From: Variovorax sp. WS11
Lineage (GTDB): Bacteria > Pseudomonadota > Gammaproteobacteria > Burkholderiales > Burkholderiaceae_C
Assembly (NCBI RefSeq): GCF_010499245.1
Contig: NZ_JAAGOW010000004.1
Span: 744,001 to 808,000 of the forward strand
Direction of reading: 5' to 3'
Length of the DNA stretch: 64,000 nt
Shown here: in pieces, positions 34,168 through 42,624 of the stretch
Numbering within the stretch: position 1 is the stretch's first letter
Layout: every line of letters starts with the position of its first letter
The notes under the pieces: model-generated
Told to the model about the DNA's origin: nothing
Database searches by the model: none
What the model saw: the letters and a program-made list of their open reading frames with translations, nothing else
Made by a program: the position numbers and the translations under genes

Positions 34168-35544
34168 ATGGACTTGATGGACCACAGCGCGCGCGAACTG
34201 GCATCGCTCATCCGGCGCAAGCAGGTTTCGCCGGTGGAGGCCGTGCAGGCGGCGCTCGACCGCATCGGGGCGCGCCGCGAGCTCAATGCCTTCATCACCG
34301 TCACCGCCGAGCAGGCAATGACAGCCGCGCGCCAGGCGGAAGCCGAGGTAATGGCCGGCGGCACGCTGCCGCCGCTGCATGGCGTGCCTTACTCGGCCAA
34401 GGACCTGATCCTGACGGCCGGCGTACGCACCACCATGGGCTCCGCGATCTACGAGGACTTCGTGCCCAAGGAAGATGCCGTGGCGGTGGCGCGGGCCAAG
34501 GCGGCAGGCGCGATCCTGATCGGCAAGACCACCACGCCCGAGTTCGGCCACAAACAGGTACCGACCGCGCCGCTCTTCGGGCGCACGCTGAGTCCCATCG
34601 ACCCGAGGTACACGCCCGGCGCGTCGAGCAGCGGTGCGGCTGTGGCCGTCGCGGCCGGCATGGGGCCGCTCGCCTTGGGCACCGACGGCGGCGGGTCGAT
34701 CCGCATCCCGGCCTCCTGCTGCGGCATCGTGGGCCTGAAGCCGACGCTGGGCGTGGTGCCGCACCTGCAGGCGCCGGACCTCTATTCGGCGAACTCCTTC
34801 ACCGGCCCGATGGCGCGCGACGTGGAGGACGCTCGCTTGCTGTTCGAGGTGATCCGGGGCTTCGACACGCGCGATCCCTGGGGACAGGCGGGGCCCGCGC
34901 CGCTGCGCCCAGGCCCCGTCACGCTTCGTGGCCTGAAAGTGGCCTGGCTACCGAGTGCGGGCAACCCAGTCGATCCCGAGGTGGAGGCCGCCACCACCGC
35001 CGCCGTCCGGCGCATGGAGGGCGAAGGCGCGATCGTCGAGACTGTGCAGCTGGACTTCGTCTCGCTCGAGAGGCATTTCCTGGTGGTGCTGCAGTCGATG
35101 CTGGCGGTGCGGGTCGGCAACAACCTGGAGCGCTTCGGGCAGCGCCTCGATGCCACGCTGATCGAGGCAGTCGAGAAGGGCAGGCGGCACAGCGCCGTGG
35201 CACTGCACGAGGCCACGTTCGCCAAGACGCGTTGCTTCGGCGCGCTGCAGTCGCTGTTCGAGCGCTTCGACGTGCTGGTCTCGCCCACCGTGTCGGCGCC
35301 GCCACTACCCATAGGCATGGACGTCAGCGGCGAGATCGAGATTGCTGGCCGGCCCGCGGGCACGATCCGAGGCGCCTGGTATCCGTACACCTACCCGATG
35401 AATCTGACGGGCCACCCCGCGCTTTCGATGCCCTGCGGCAAGAGCGCGCTCGGCCTGCCCATCGGGCTCCAACTCGCGGGCCGCTGGTACGACGACAAGT
35501 ATTTGCTGGCGATCGCGCGGCTCGTGGAGCAGGCGCTCGGCTGA
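34168..35544 (+). CDS. amidase (amidase-signature family)
   Basis: This 458-residue enzyme has a complete Ser-cisSer-Lys triad context: Lys in HGVPYSAKDLI, Ser in TPGASSSGAAVAVAAGM, and the nucleophile Ser in GTDGGGSIRIPASCCGIVGL. It hydrolyses an amide to an acid and ammonia in the cytoplasm. It is the last gene of the ABC-importer operon. After a cyclic imide is opened to a half-amide, an amidase of this kind would be the next step; that link is inferred. Confidence 0.92.
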   Translation: MDLMDHSARELASLIRRKQVSPVEAVQAALDRIGARRELNAFITVTAEQAMTAARQAEAEVMAGGTLPPLHGVPYSAKDLILTAGVRTTMGSAIYEDFVPKEDAVAVARAKAAGAILIGKTTTPEFGHKQVPTAPLFGRTLSPIDPRYTPGASSSGAAVAVAAGMGPLALGTDGGGSIRIPASCCGIVGLKPTLGVVPHLQAPDLYSANSFTGPMARDVEDARLLFEVIRGFDTRDPWGQAGPAPLRPGPVTLRGLKVAWLPSAGNPVDPEVEAATTAAVRRMEGEGAIVETVQLDFVSLERHFLVVLQSMLAVRVGNNLERFGQRLDATLIEAVEKGRRHSAVALHEATFAKTRCFGALQSLFERFDVLVSPTVSAPPLPIGMDVSGEIEIAGRPAGTIRGAWYPYTYPMNLTGHPALSMPCGKSALGLPIGLQLAGRWYDDKYLLAIARLVEQALG

Positions 35545-35640
35545 AGTTCTCCCTTGAAGGATCTCGGCATCGACTTCGTCAGGCTCGTCGTGGTGAACAG
35601 GCGGTCACGATCCACGCAGCGCTGCCCGTCGGCCACCGTG

Positions 35641-36051
35641 ACCGGCCGTAGCCGCGTCACGCGGATCGTGGACGACTTTCAGCAGCGTGCAGCGGGCCGG
35701 GGACGTGTCTTCGAAGACGTCGAATTGGCGATCGCGAAGCACGCGCGTCGCGCGGCTTTCTTCTACAAGTGGCTGACCGAGAAGCGGCTGGACGTCCCGG
35801 ATCGGACCGGCGGGACCTACGTCGAACTCATGGAACTGGTGCAGATCGATCACACTCAGTCGGACCTGGTTGTCGTGGACGAGCGTTGGCGCAAGCCCAT
35901 CGGCCGGCCTTGGATCACGCTGGCCATCGACATTGCCAGCCGGTGCGTCGTCGGCGTCTACATCGCCATGGAACGCCCTAGCGCTGCGACCGTGGCTTTG
36001 CTCCTCACCCGCGTCGCACTCCCGAAAGCTCCCTGGCTCGCCAGCTGTTGA
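35641..36051 (+). pseudogene. Mu/TnsB-like transposase fragment
   Basis: The frame includes LVQIDHTQSDLVVVD and RPWITLAIDIASRCVVGVYI, which is the first-aspartate region of rve-fold Mu/TniA-type transposases. It ends at PWLASC, before the second aspartate and the glutamate, and its N-terminus lacks the usual DNA-binding domains. It is a relic, possibly of the same transposon family as the TniQ-like fragment at 8191. Confidence 0.75.
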
Positions 36052-36126
36052 GGGAAGCCGTTAAACGCGCCGGGAGGTCAGTTGCCAAGGCCAGGACACC
36101 CGTTGCACGACAATCCAAGGGCGGTT

Positions 36127-37224
36127 TCAAGTCCGAAGCGCAACACCGGGGTCAATGAACTGAAGTTGATGGCTTATGAGAGCTGGCCAGCGTTTGTGCG
36201 AACACCTCCAGCGGTGTGCGCCAGTTGTGCGTAGCACGCGGCCTGGTGTTCAGACTATCGGCGATGGCGTCGAGCTCTTGCTGCGTGTACACCGACAGGT
36301 CGGTACCCTTGGGCAGGTACTGACGCAGCAGCCCGTTGGTGTTCTCGCAGGTGCCGCGCTGCCAGGGGCTGTGCGGGTCGCAGAAGTAGACCCGCACGCC
36401 GGTGTTGGCCGCCAGCTCGGCGTGACGCGCCATCTCCTTGCCCTGGTCGTAGGTCAGGCTTTGGCGCAGGGGCGCGGCGATTGCATTGAGCTTGACCGTG
36501 AAGCCGGCCAGCGCCGCGGCGGCGGTGGCATCCTCCATGCGCGCGAGCAGCACCAGACGGCTGCTGCGCTCGACGAGAACGCCCACCGAGGACTTGTTGC
36601 CTGTGCCCTTGATGAAGTCACCTTCCCAGTGTCCGGGCATGACCCGATCGTCGATCTCGGGCGGGCGCACATGAATGCTGACCATGTCCGGGATCTGGCC
36701 GCGCCGATCCGTGCCGCGGCTGCGCGGCAAGCGCGTACTGCGGCCCTGACGCAGGCAGGCGATGAGCTGACGGCGCAACTCGCCACGCGGTTGCGCGTAG
36801 ATGGCCGTGTAGATCGTCTCGTGAGAGACGTGGCGCTGAGGTTCGTCGGGGTACACACGCCTGAGCGTAGCGGCAATCTGCTGGGGCGACCACTTCCAGC
36901 TCAGCAAGGTCAGCACGACGCCCCAGGTAACGCTGCTCACATCGAGCTTGACCATCGGCCTGGCGGTGCGGCGGCGTCGCGCCTGCAGAGCCGTGGCGGT
37001 GTCGCTCGCGTAGCCGAGCTCAGCGCAGCTGTTGCGCCGCAGTTCGCGACTGACCGTGGAGGCCGGCCGCGCGAGCACGCGGGCGATCGCCCGCGTGCTC
37101 GCGCCCTGCAACTTCATGCTCGCGATCGTCATTCGTTCCTCAGGCATCAGCTGCCTGTACGTTGCTCGTCTTTCTTCCACTACAGCACCTTACATGGAGT
37201 GAGGTGTTGCACTTCAGATTTGAG
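36127..37224 (-). mobile_element. IS30-family insertion sequence
   Basis: Imperfect terminal inverted repeats are visible: TCAAGTCCGAAGCGCAACAC at 36127-36146 and, on the other strand, TCAAATCTGAAGTGCAACAC ending at 37223 (17 of 20 match). They frame one complete transposase gene. The ~1.1-kb size is normal for IS30. It is the only insertion sequence in the window that looks intact. Confidence 0.85.
36152..37180 (-). CDS. IS30-family transposase
   Basis: This 342-residue transposase appears complete. The N-terminal helix-turn-helix reads RMTIASMKLQGASTRAIARV; the DDE domain has GHWEGDFIKG (first Asp), LTYDQGKEMARH (second Asp) and HSPWQRGTCENTNGLLRQYL (Glu). It begins with GTG at 37180; the ATG at MPEERMTI is an alternative. 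No frame break is present. Confidence 0.93.
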   Translation of the reverse strand: MEERRATYRQLMPEERMTIASMKLQGASTRAIARVLARPASTVSRELRRNSCAELGYASDTATALQARRRRTARPMVKLDVSSVTWGVVLTLLSWKWSPQQIAATLRRVYPDEPQRHVSHETIYTAIYAQPRGELRRQLIACLRQGRSTRLPRSRGTDRRGQIPDMVSIHVRPPEIDDRVMPGHWEGDFIKGTGNKSSVGVLVERSSRLVLLARMEDATAAAALAGFTVKLNAIAAPLRQSLTYDQGKEMARHAELAANTGVRVYFCDPHSPWQRGTCENTNGLLRQYLPKGTDLSVYTQQELDAIADSLNTRPRATHNWRTPLEVFAQTLASSHKPSTSVH

Positions 37225-37259
37225 GCCGCCAAGGAAATTGCTTTTGAGCAAGAGCCTCG

Positions 37260-37732
37260 AGCTCGTTGTTTAAGAGCGCCACTCGAACCTGGACTATGGC
37301 GTGAGCCCCGAGACGACTCCAGCGCATGTGCTGGCTCTTGCACATTCGGCGACCCACTATGCGATTTATGGAGGCGCCGGGAGACCGGCAAGGAGTAAAG
37401 GGTGCAAGTCCCTGACAACAAAGATGTAGCGAATCATGTTGTCCCCGAGTCATGCGCGGCGCATCGCGAGATGCGGCGTGAAGCGTTGACAGGGGTACGC
37501 ACAGGCCAGCCATTGAGCCACGATAGATGCTTATTCTGGGTGCCGACGCTGTTCCATAGGCGGAAGGCAACACGGACGAGTGCGTTTCACGCAAGCGCTC
37601 GCCTGACCCGGCGCGGTCGTAGAACCTGGCATATGTGCACGCTCCTTGTACGGGAACCGGGAGATCTCGGGTTTGACCAGCCGCCGTATTGGGCTGGCCC
37701 GCATCGGGAAGGCGAGGAGCCGTAGCCGAGAG
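37260..37732 (+). mobile_element. probable 5' fragment of a group II intron
   Basis: No protein is encoded here. The motif AAGGGTGCAAGTCCCTGAC (around 37400) and the stretch TGTACGGGAACCGGGAGATC (around 37647), followed by GGGAAGGCGAGGAGCCGTAG, resemble conserved domain I and pre-ORF regions of bacterial group II introns. The reverse-transcriptase gene that should follow is missing, replaced by an IS110 fragment. Identification is from sequence recall only. Confidence 0.4.
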
Positions 37733-37893
37733 CTGTTTCAGCTGCCCAACCAGAACGGCACGTCCGCTCTCGTCGTTGTTCACCCGAAGCGCAGCAACGG
37801 GGGGCTGGCCAGAGGCCGCGCAAGGCAACTGCGCCACGTCCAACTAGGCTTTGCACACGTCGATGCCGATAAAGATTCCTGCTTCCAATGAGC
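37733..37893 (-). pseudogene. IS110-family transposase N-terminal fragment
   Basis: The minus strand reads EAGIFIGIDVCKA, an in-frame TAG, then LDVAQLPC and RVNNDESGRAVLVGQLKQL, an IS110 N-terminal DEDD domain with a nonsense codon and an internal loss. It abuts the group II intron-like sequence directly. Confidence 0.65.
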
Positions 37894-38557
37894 CAGCGCC
37901 CTTCCTTGTGTTCGATGCGGTCTCGTGGACCTCACAACCGTTCGGGCTGCCTATTCGCGGCGAGCCGAGAGCGGCCGGCACGACCCTCGCTCTCCCTCGG
38001 CATGGCAATGAATGTCTACCCTGCCTGGGCTCATCGGCCTGTGCCGGCCAGGTGCTACTTTGCTACATACAAGGGCTTTGGCTGGGCGGCGATACAGCAG
38101 GGCGACCGAGGTCGCGCGTAAGTTCCTGCGCCGGCTCGGGCTCGTGTCGTTCTGCAAGACCAGTGGGCGGCAAAGGCCCGCACGTGGTGGTGCCAGTTCG
38201 CAGCAGCACGACTGGGATACCTCGAAGGATTCGTGAGGCGTTGTGCAGCACTGGCCAGGACCTGCGGATCGTGATGACGTGGCCATCCAATCGAGCGGCG
38301 ATCGGTCCATCAGATTCGATTTGCGGTAAAGAGGAAGTTCACGCTCCGAAGTCCACGGTCGAGGATGGGCCCATATGGCATTTCGGTCCTTCGGCAGCTG
38401 ACATTCGAAGGCCTTCGACGCCGGATGGCGCCGACTGCTGCTTCCGCAGGTACCAGCAGTTCGTGGCGCGCCGACGCCGCATGCAGATGGATGTGGATGG
38501 GGTGGGGCAAAGCGCTCACGCGCCTTACCTCATAGGGACGGGTAAACCCCAATCTCA
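37894..38557. other. no recognisable gene
   Basis: Open frames exist on both strands, the longest on the plus strand to 38564, but they show no domain, no ribosome site and mixed codon use. The stretch is taken as decayed mobile DNA between the IS fragments and the TetR-led operon. Confidence 0.4.
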
Positions 38558-38585
38558 TTCTTAAGACGACTGGTCATACTAAGAA
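38558..38585. promoter_or_regulatory. inverted repeat upstream of TetR gene
   Basis: TTCTTA (38558-38563) and TAAGAA (38580-38585) form a dyad 18 bp before the TetR start codon, flanking GACTGGTC. It is a candidate autoregulatory site. Confidence 0.35.
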
Positions 38586-38603
38586 CCATCGAAAGGCCAA
38601 CAC

Positions 38604-39206
38604 ATGCCAAGAAAGAAAAGTAATCCCGCGGAAAACGAGACGAAGCGCAAGCTGCTAGTTGCCGGCTTGGCCGAGTTCCACGCCCATGGCTTCCACGGCA
38701 CTGGCGTGGACCAGGTTGCCAAGAGCGCCAACGTCCCAAAGGGCTCGTTCTACAACCATTTCGAAAGCAAACACGCTTTTGGTGCGGAGGTGGTGGACTG
38801 CTATTTCGAGAGGCATCTGGTCAAGCTCAGGCATTTCCTCCTGGATCTAGAAGTGGCGCCACTTCAGCGTCTGGAGAACTATTTCGACGAACGCGTTGCG
38901 TTCTTCGCCGAGCGCGGCTGCCGCAACGGGTGCCTGATGGGGAACCTAAGCCTGGAGCTCGCGGACACCGAGGAGCGGGTTCGCGAACGGCTGGCGGATC
39001 GTTTTGCCGAATGGTCGTTGATGTTCCGCGAGTGCCTCGCGCAAGCACAGGACGCGGGACAGATCAACGCTCAAGCTGACATCGACTCTCTTGCGGACTT
39101 CGTCCTCAACAGCTGGGAGGGCGCAATCCTGCGGATGAAGGTGGAGCGATCCACCGCGCCGCTGGAAACTGCACGCCGGCTGATCTTCACCTCCATCCTC
39201 CGCTAA
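38604..39206 (+). CDS. TetR-family regulator (AcuR/NemR-like)
   Basis: This 200-residue regulator has an HTH formed by FHGTGVDQVAKSANVPKGSF followed by YNHFESKHAFG, and a C-terminal domain with RGCRNGCLMGNLSLELAD, the conserved Cys-containing segment of the AcuR/NemR subgroup. Cysteines in this segment can sense electrophiles in that subgroup. It is the first gene of, and only 14 bp from, a catabolic operon running to about 46.0 kb, which it probably represses. Confidence 0.9.
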   Translation: MPRKKSNPAENETKRKLLVAGLAEFHAHGFHGTGVDQVAKSANVPKGSFYNHFESKHAFGAEVVDCYFERHLVKLRHFLLDLEVAPLQRLENYFDERVAFFAERGCRNGCLMGNLSLELADTEERVRERLADRFAEWSLMFRECLAQAQDAGQINAQADIDSLADFVLNSWEGAILRMKVERSTAPLETARRLIFTSILR

Positions 39207-39220
39207 ACGAAAGGACTGCC

Positions 39221-39652
39221 ATGTCCGGGAATAACCAAGCCATTGTCGAGGCGTGTCGCCTCGCCTACACCGGGTTCGAGAACAACCGACGCGAGCCCCT
39301 GCTCGAGTTTCTGGCACCAGACGTGACCTTCGAGTTTCCAAAGTCGCTGCCATATGGCGGCACTTACCGCGGGCTTGCGGAGTTCAAGGCGTTTTGGGAT
39401 GACCTGTACGAGAACTACTACGAATTTTTCAACTACGACGCGCACGACGTCCTTGACTGCGGCTCGCATATCGTCGTGCCCGTGGTTGCTCGCGCCAGGG
39501 CGAAGAACGGCAAGACGATGGAGAACGAACACTGCTTCCTCTTCCGCGTCGAGGGGGGAAAGATCGTCTACGGCCGCATCTATGCTGACACCGCCAAAGG
39601 ACGCGACGTCCTGCAGGGATTGCAGATGCATCCGTCCCGCGCCTCGGCCTAG
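39221..39652 (+). CDS. SnoaL-like (NTF2-fold) protein
   Basis: This 143-residue single-domain protein of the NTF2/SnoaL superfamily has EACRLAYTGFENNRREPLL at the first helices, PDVTFEFP and RGLAEFKAFWDDLYE, and a beta-sheet end with GKIVYGRIYAD. Members are small isomerases, hydratases or ligand carriers. The AACGAAAGGAC leader provides a ribosome site. Its place before a tautomerase hints at an isomerisation or hydration step; the reaction is unknown. Confidence 0.75.
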   Translation: MSGNNQAIVEACRLAYTGFENNRREPLLEFLAPDVTFEFPKSLPYGGTYRGLAEFKAFWDDLYENYYEFFNYDAHDVLDCGSHIVVPVVARARAKNGKTMENEHCFLFRVEGGKIVYGRIYADTAKGRDVLQGLQMHPSRASA

Positions 39653-39680
39653 TCTCAACACCCAAACCTGGAGCCATCCT

Positions 39681-40139
39681 ATGCCCATGATCGAACTTTC
39701 GTTCTCCGCAGGCGCGCTGCCGGAGCCGAACCTGAAGGCCCTGCTGCATCGTGCGACCAAGGTGCTGATGTGGTGGGAGAAGATTCCTGACACCGAAGCT
39801 GCGCGCCACGTGGCATGGACGTTTGCTCAGGAATTTCCGGAAGGGCGACTCAACATTGGGGGCATGGGGCCAGGAAAGCCGCGCTATCGCTACACCGTTT
39901 CGACCATCGAAGGTTTGATGGACGACCGTGCCAAACAGGGCGTGATGCGCGACCTTGTTCGTATCACGCTGGAAGCCGAAGGGGTGCCGCACGATCACGA
40001 AAACGCCGCGAGGGTGTGGTGTCTGTTCAACGACGTACCGCGGTCCAACTGGGGGATTGGTGGCGTTCCGTTCGCGCCCTCCGGATACCTTAGCTGCCTG
40101 AGTGAGATCCAGACCGGTGCTGACAAGCCGGTTCGGTAA
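39681..40139 (+). CDS. tautomerase-superfamily protein with N-terminal proline
   Basis: This 152-residue protein starts MPMIELSFSAG; removal of Met exposes the catalytic Pro-1 typical of 4-oxalocrotonate-tautomerase-like and MIF-like enzymes. The length fits a fused two-repeat tautomerase: the second half begins PRYRYTVSTIEGLMDD. Such enzymes tautomerise enol/keto acids or hydrate or dehalogenate unsaturated acids. The ATG two codons upstream of the second Met was chosen because only it gives Pro-1. Confidence 0.72.
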   Translation: MPMIELSFSAGALPEPNLKALLHRATKVLMWWEKIPDTEAARHVAWTFAQEFPEGRLNIGGMGPGKPRYRYTVSTIEGLMDDRAKQGVMRDLVRITLEAEGVPHDHENAARVWCLFNDVPRSNWGIGGVPFAPSGYLSCLSEIQTGADKPVR

Positions 40140-40163
40140 CTGACCACACAAAAGGAGACATTC

Positions 40164-40928
40164 ATGCTCGGCTATACCTCGATCGGCCAAGGTCCGATTC
40201 GCATCCTCGCTGCACACACCTGGCTTTGCGATCACCAGACGTACGCACCGATGATGCCTTTCGTCGACCCGGACAAGTTCACTGTGGTTCTCCCCGACTT
40301 TCGCGGGTATGGCAAGTCGCGCGACCAGAAGGGCGAGTTCACGGTTCGTGAGATGGGTAGCGATCTGCTGGAGTTAGCCGAGCAACTCGACTGGCGCGAG
40401 TTCCACTTGGTGGGAAACTCTATGGGAGGGCAGGCAGCCCAGTGGGCTGTTTTCCAGAAGGCAGCCTTCGAAAAAGTGCGTAGCCTGACCCTCCTTTGCA
40501 GCGTCCCGGCGCAGGGCTTTCCTCTGGACGAACAGGGCGCTGCCTTCTTTGGCTCGGCAGCCGACGACGTAGAAGTGCGTGGCCAGTGCGCGGCGGCCGT
40601 GACCAGCGGAAGGCTCGGGGCGGGTTTCGCCCGCCACGTTGCCAAGCTGTCGCTTGGGACCGCAACCACGGACGCGATTCGCCGGTATCTGAACGCTTGG
40701 ACGCAGGAAGACGTGAGTGCTGAGGCGCGCGACTTCAAGGGCGTGGTGAATGTGTTCGTGGGCGCACATGATCCCGTGCTCACGGAAGCTGTGATGCGTG
40801 AGAAGGTTCTGCCGCTGTTTCCCCAAGCGACCTTGGCGACGATCGAGGGTGCGGGTCACTATCCCGCGCTTGAGGCCCCCGCTCGGACCGCAGAGCTGAT
40901 CTGCGCGGGCGCGAGCCAAGCGCAGTAA
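40164..40928 (+). CDS. alpha/beta-fold hydrolase
   Basis: This 254-residue hydrolase has the nucleophile elbow LVGNSMGGQAAQ, an oxyanion-side AAHTWLCDHQTYAPMM segment, an Asp in VFVGAHDPVLTEA and a His in EGAGHYPALEAP, completing the triad. It resembles meta-cleavage product or 3-oxoadipate enol-lactone hydrolases but is not close enough to name. An AAAAGGAGA site precedes the ATG. It probably cleaves a lactone or C-C bond in the same pathway as the tautomerase. Confidence 0.88.
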   Translation: MLGYTSIGQGPIRILAAHTWLCDHQTYAPMMPFVDPDKFTVVLPDFRGYGKSRDQKGEFTVREMGSDLLELAEQLDWREFHLVGNSMGGQAAQWAVFQKAAFEKVRSLTLLCSVPAQGFPLDEQGAAFFGSAADDVEVRGQCAAAVTSGRLGAGFARHVAKLSLGTATTDAIRRYLNAWTQEDVSAEARDFKGVVNVFVGAHDPVLTEAVMREKVLPLFPQATLATIEGAGHYPALEAPARTAELICAGASQAQ

Positions 40929-40954
40929 CAACTGCACGCCCTGCCGACAACGGA

Positions 40955-40968
40955 CCGCCCAAAGGCGG
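40955..40968. terminator. weak hairpin after the hydrolase gene
   Basis: CCGCC-CAAA-GGCGG forms a short GC-rich stem downstream of the hydrolase. The T-rich tail is poor, so this may only be an attenuator or a chance repeat. Confidence 0.25.
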
Positions 40969-41020
40969 GCCCGCCGGGCAGTGCTTTCTTCGAGTTTCTT
41001 CAGCCTGAAAGTGTGCCGCC

Positions 41021-41578
41021 ATGAACACATGCATCGTGCCCAAGCCGGGCGCGGCGGGCGGAGCTTTGTCTAAAGCCGCCTGCTCGTTGTACCCCAGCCC
41101 GTCCATGCTCGTGGACGAAAGTCTGACCCTTCACCGCGCATTCGAGTTGGCAGGCGTTCCCATGGCCACGGATGGGACGCTGGAAGTCCATGCGATCGAG
41201 CCCTTCAGCAGGGCTGAGCCGGCGCCGGCGAAGGCGGGAGAAACCTCCACGTCTGCGCTCCGTGTGCGCCGTCTCGGTATCCGCGGCAACGGTCCTATCG
41301 ATTGGGCAGCGGAGGTCACAGTTGACCTCGCTGCTTGGATGCTCTCTTCGCCTCCTCCGCGCGGCAGCGTGATCGATGTCGTGGTGCCCGCAGCGCCGGG
41401 AAGCACAGCCCCGCGACTCGCAAACGGCCTTGTCGACTCTCGGCACATCTGGATCTCGGCGCGCGACGAACAAGTGCGACACGACGAACGTGACGCCCTA
41501 CGCGCGTGGGCACGCAATGCGGTGGAAGTCATGCGCTTACGGTGGTCTGTTTCCGGTGCGGCCTGCCCCTGCTGCTGA
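41021..41578 (+). CDS. hypothetical protein
   Basis: A 185-codon frame with mostly G/C third positions lies in the otherwise unexplained gap between the hydrolase and the BKACE gene. Central text reads IDWAAEVTVDLAAWMLSS and SVIDVVVPAAPGS, with a Cys-rich end (GAACPCC). I recognise no family. The start could be this ATG or MLVDESLTLHRAF at 41107. Codon bias and position in the operon favour a real gene, but antisense frames are also open. Confidence 0.4.
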   Translation: MNTCIVPKPGAAGGALSKAACSLYPSPSMLVDESLTLHRAFELAGVPMATDGTLEVHAIEPFSRAEPAPAKAGETSTSALRVRRLGIRGNGPIDWAAEVTVDLAAWMLSSPPPRGSVIDVVVPAAPGSTAPRLANGLVDSRHIWISARDEQVRHDERDALRAWARNAVEVMRLRWSVSGAACPCC

Positions 41579-41628
41579 ATCCGGAATTTTCATTCTTCTT
41601 AAACAGCTTTCCTATAGGAGATCAAGCA

Positions 41629-42624
41629 ATGACTAAAGTGAACTGGGACAAGGTGCAAGCGGGTGTTGACCGCGAGCGCAACAAGATGCTCTGGCGTCCT
41701 TATGGTGCGCCACAGATTCTCAATCTGGAGAACTCGGCACTCCACGACGCACCCATCTCCGTGCCGTGGGACATCCCTGAAAAGCTGGTCGTCTCAGTGG
41801 CCATCACCGGTGCATTCTTCAGGCATGACCAAAACCCGCACCAACCGCTCACGCCTACCGCGATCCGCGACTCAGCTATGGAAGTGCTCGATGCCGGAGC
41901 CAGCACGGTGCACATCCACGTCCGAGATGACCAGGGATACAACGTCGTCTCGCTGGAGCGTTTCCGCGCAGTGATTGACCCGCTGAAGAAGAAGTACCCG
42001 GACCTCGCCGTCGACGGCTGTTTGGTGCCCGCCCTTGATGGGGAGTGGGACGAGATGAAGCGTGTGCTGGACTCGAAACTGCTCGATGCCGCTCCGGTGA
42101 ACGCCACCGCGACTTACATCGGTGATTCGCTGTTTGCCAAACCTGCGCCCATACTCATGGAGAAAACCCGGCTGATCGCCGAGTCGGGAGCTGTTCCTGA
42201 GATCGCTGTCTATACCGACGGCGACGTGTCCAACGCCGATCGATTCCTCATTCGTAGCGGCCTCATCAAGACGCCGGCTGTCTGGCTGGTGCTTCCCGCA
42301 TTGCCTGGCTGCAGCCCTATGGACAACCCGCGTCAGATGATCGAAGGTCTCACGCGTTCGGTGGGGGCCATCCGTGATATTGATCCCGATGCCTTCATCA
42401 TGGTTTGTGCTGCCGGACGTGCTGCGATGTACGTGGCAACCATGGCCGCTCTCATGGGGCTGCACATTCGCATCGGAATGGAGGATACATACTGGCTGTG
42501 GCCGCATCGCGACGACCGCATTGAGTCCAACTTGCAAGCTTACGGCGTCGCCTCGAAGCTGGCGGATGTGGTCGGCCGGCCGGTCGCAACACCGGCCGAC
42601 TACCGAAGGATGATCGGCGCATGA
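41629..42624 (+). CDS. BKACE-family beta-keto acid cleavage enzyme
   Basis: This 331-residue protein is of the 3-keto-5-aminohexanoate cleavage enzyme family (PF05853). The zinc-binding HIHVRDDQG motif, the C-terminal RIGMEDTYWLWPH motif and VVSVAITGAF at strand 1 are typical. The enzymes condense a beta-keto acid with acetyl-CoA to yield acetoacetate and a new acyl-CoA. A TAGGAGATC site supports the start. It overlaps the CoA ligase downstream by 4 bp. Confidence 0.92.
   Translation: MTKVNWDKVQAGVDRERNKMLWRPYGAPQILNLENSALHDAPISVPWDIPEKLVVSVAITGAFFRHDQNPHQPLTPTAIRDSAMEVLDAGASTVHIHVRDDQGYNVVSLERFRAVIDPLKKKYPDLAVDGCLVPALDGEWDEMKRVLDSKLLDAAPVNATATYIGDSLFAKPAPILMEKTRLIAESGAVPEIAVYTDGDVSNADRFLIRSGLIKTPAVWLVLPALPGCSPMDNPRQMIEGLTRSVGAIRDIDPDAFIMVCAAGRAAMYVATMAALMGLHIRIGMEDTYWLWPHRDDRIESNLQAYGVASKLADVVGRPVATPADYRRMIGA

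Noticed and set aside
37851-38564. 237-codon plus-strand frame in the IS graveyard
   Set aside because: It has no domain and no ribosome site, and its start lies inside an IS110 fragment on the other strand.
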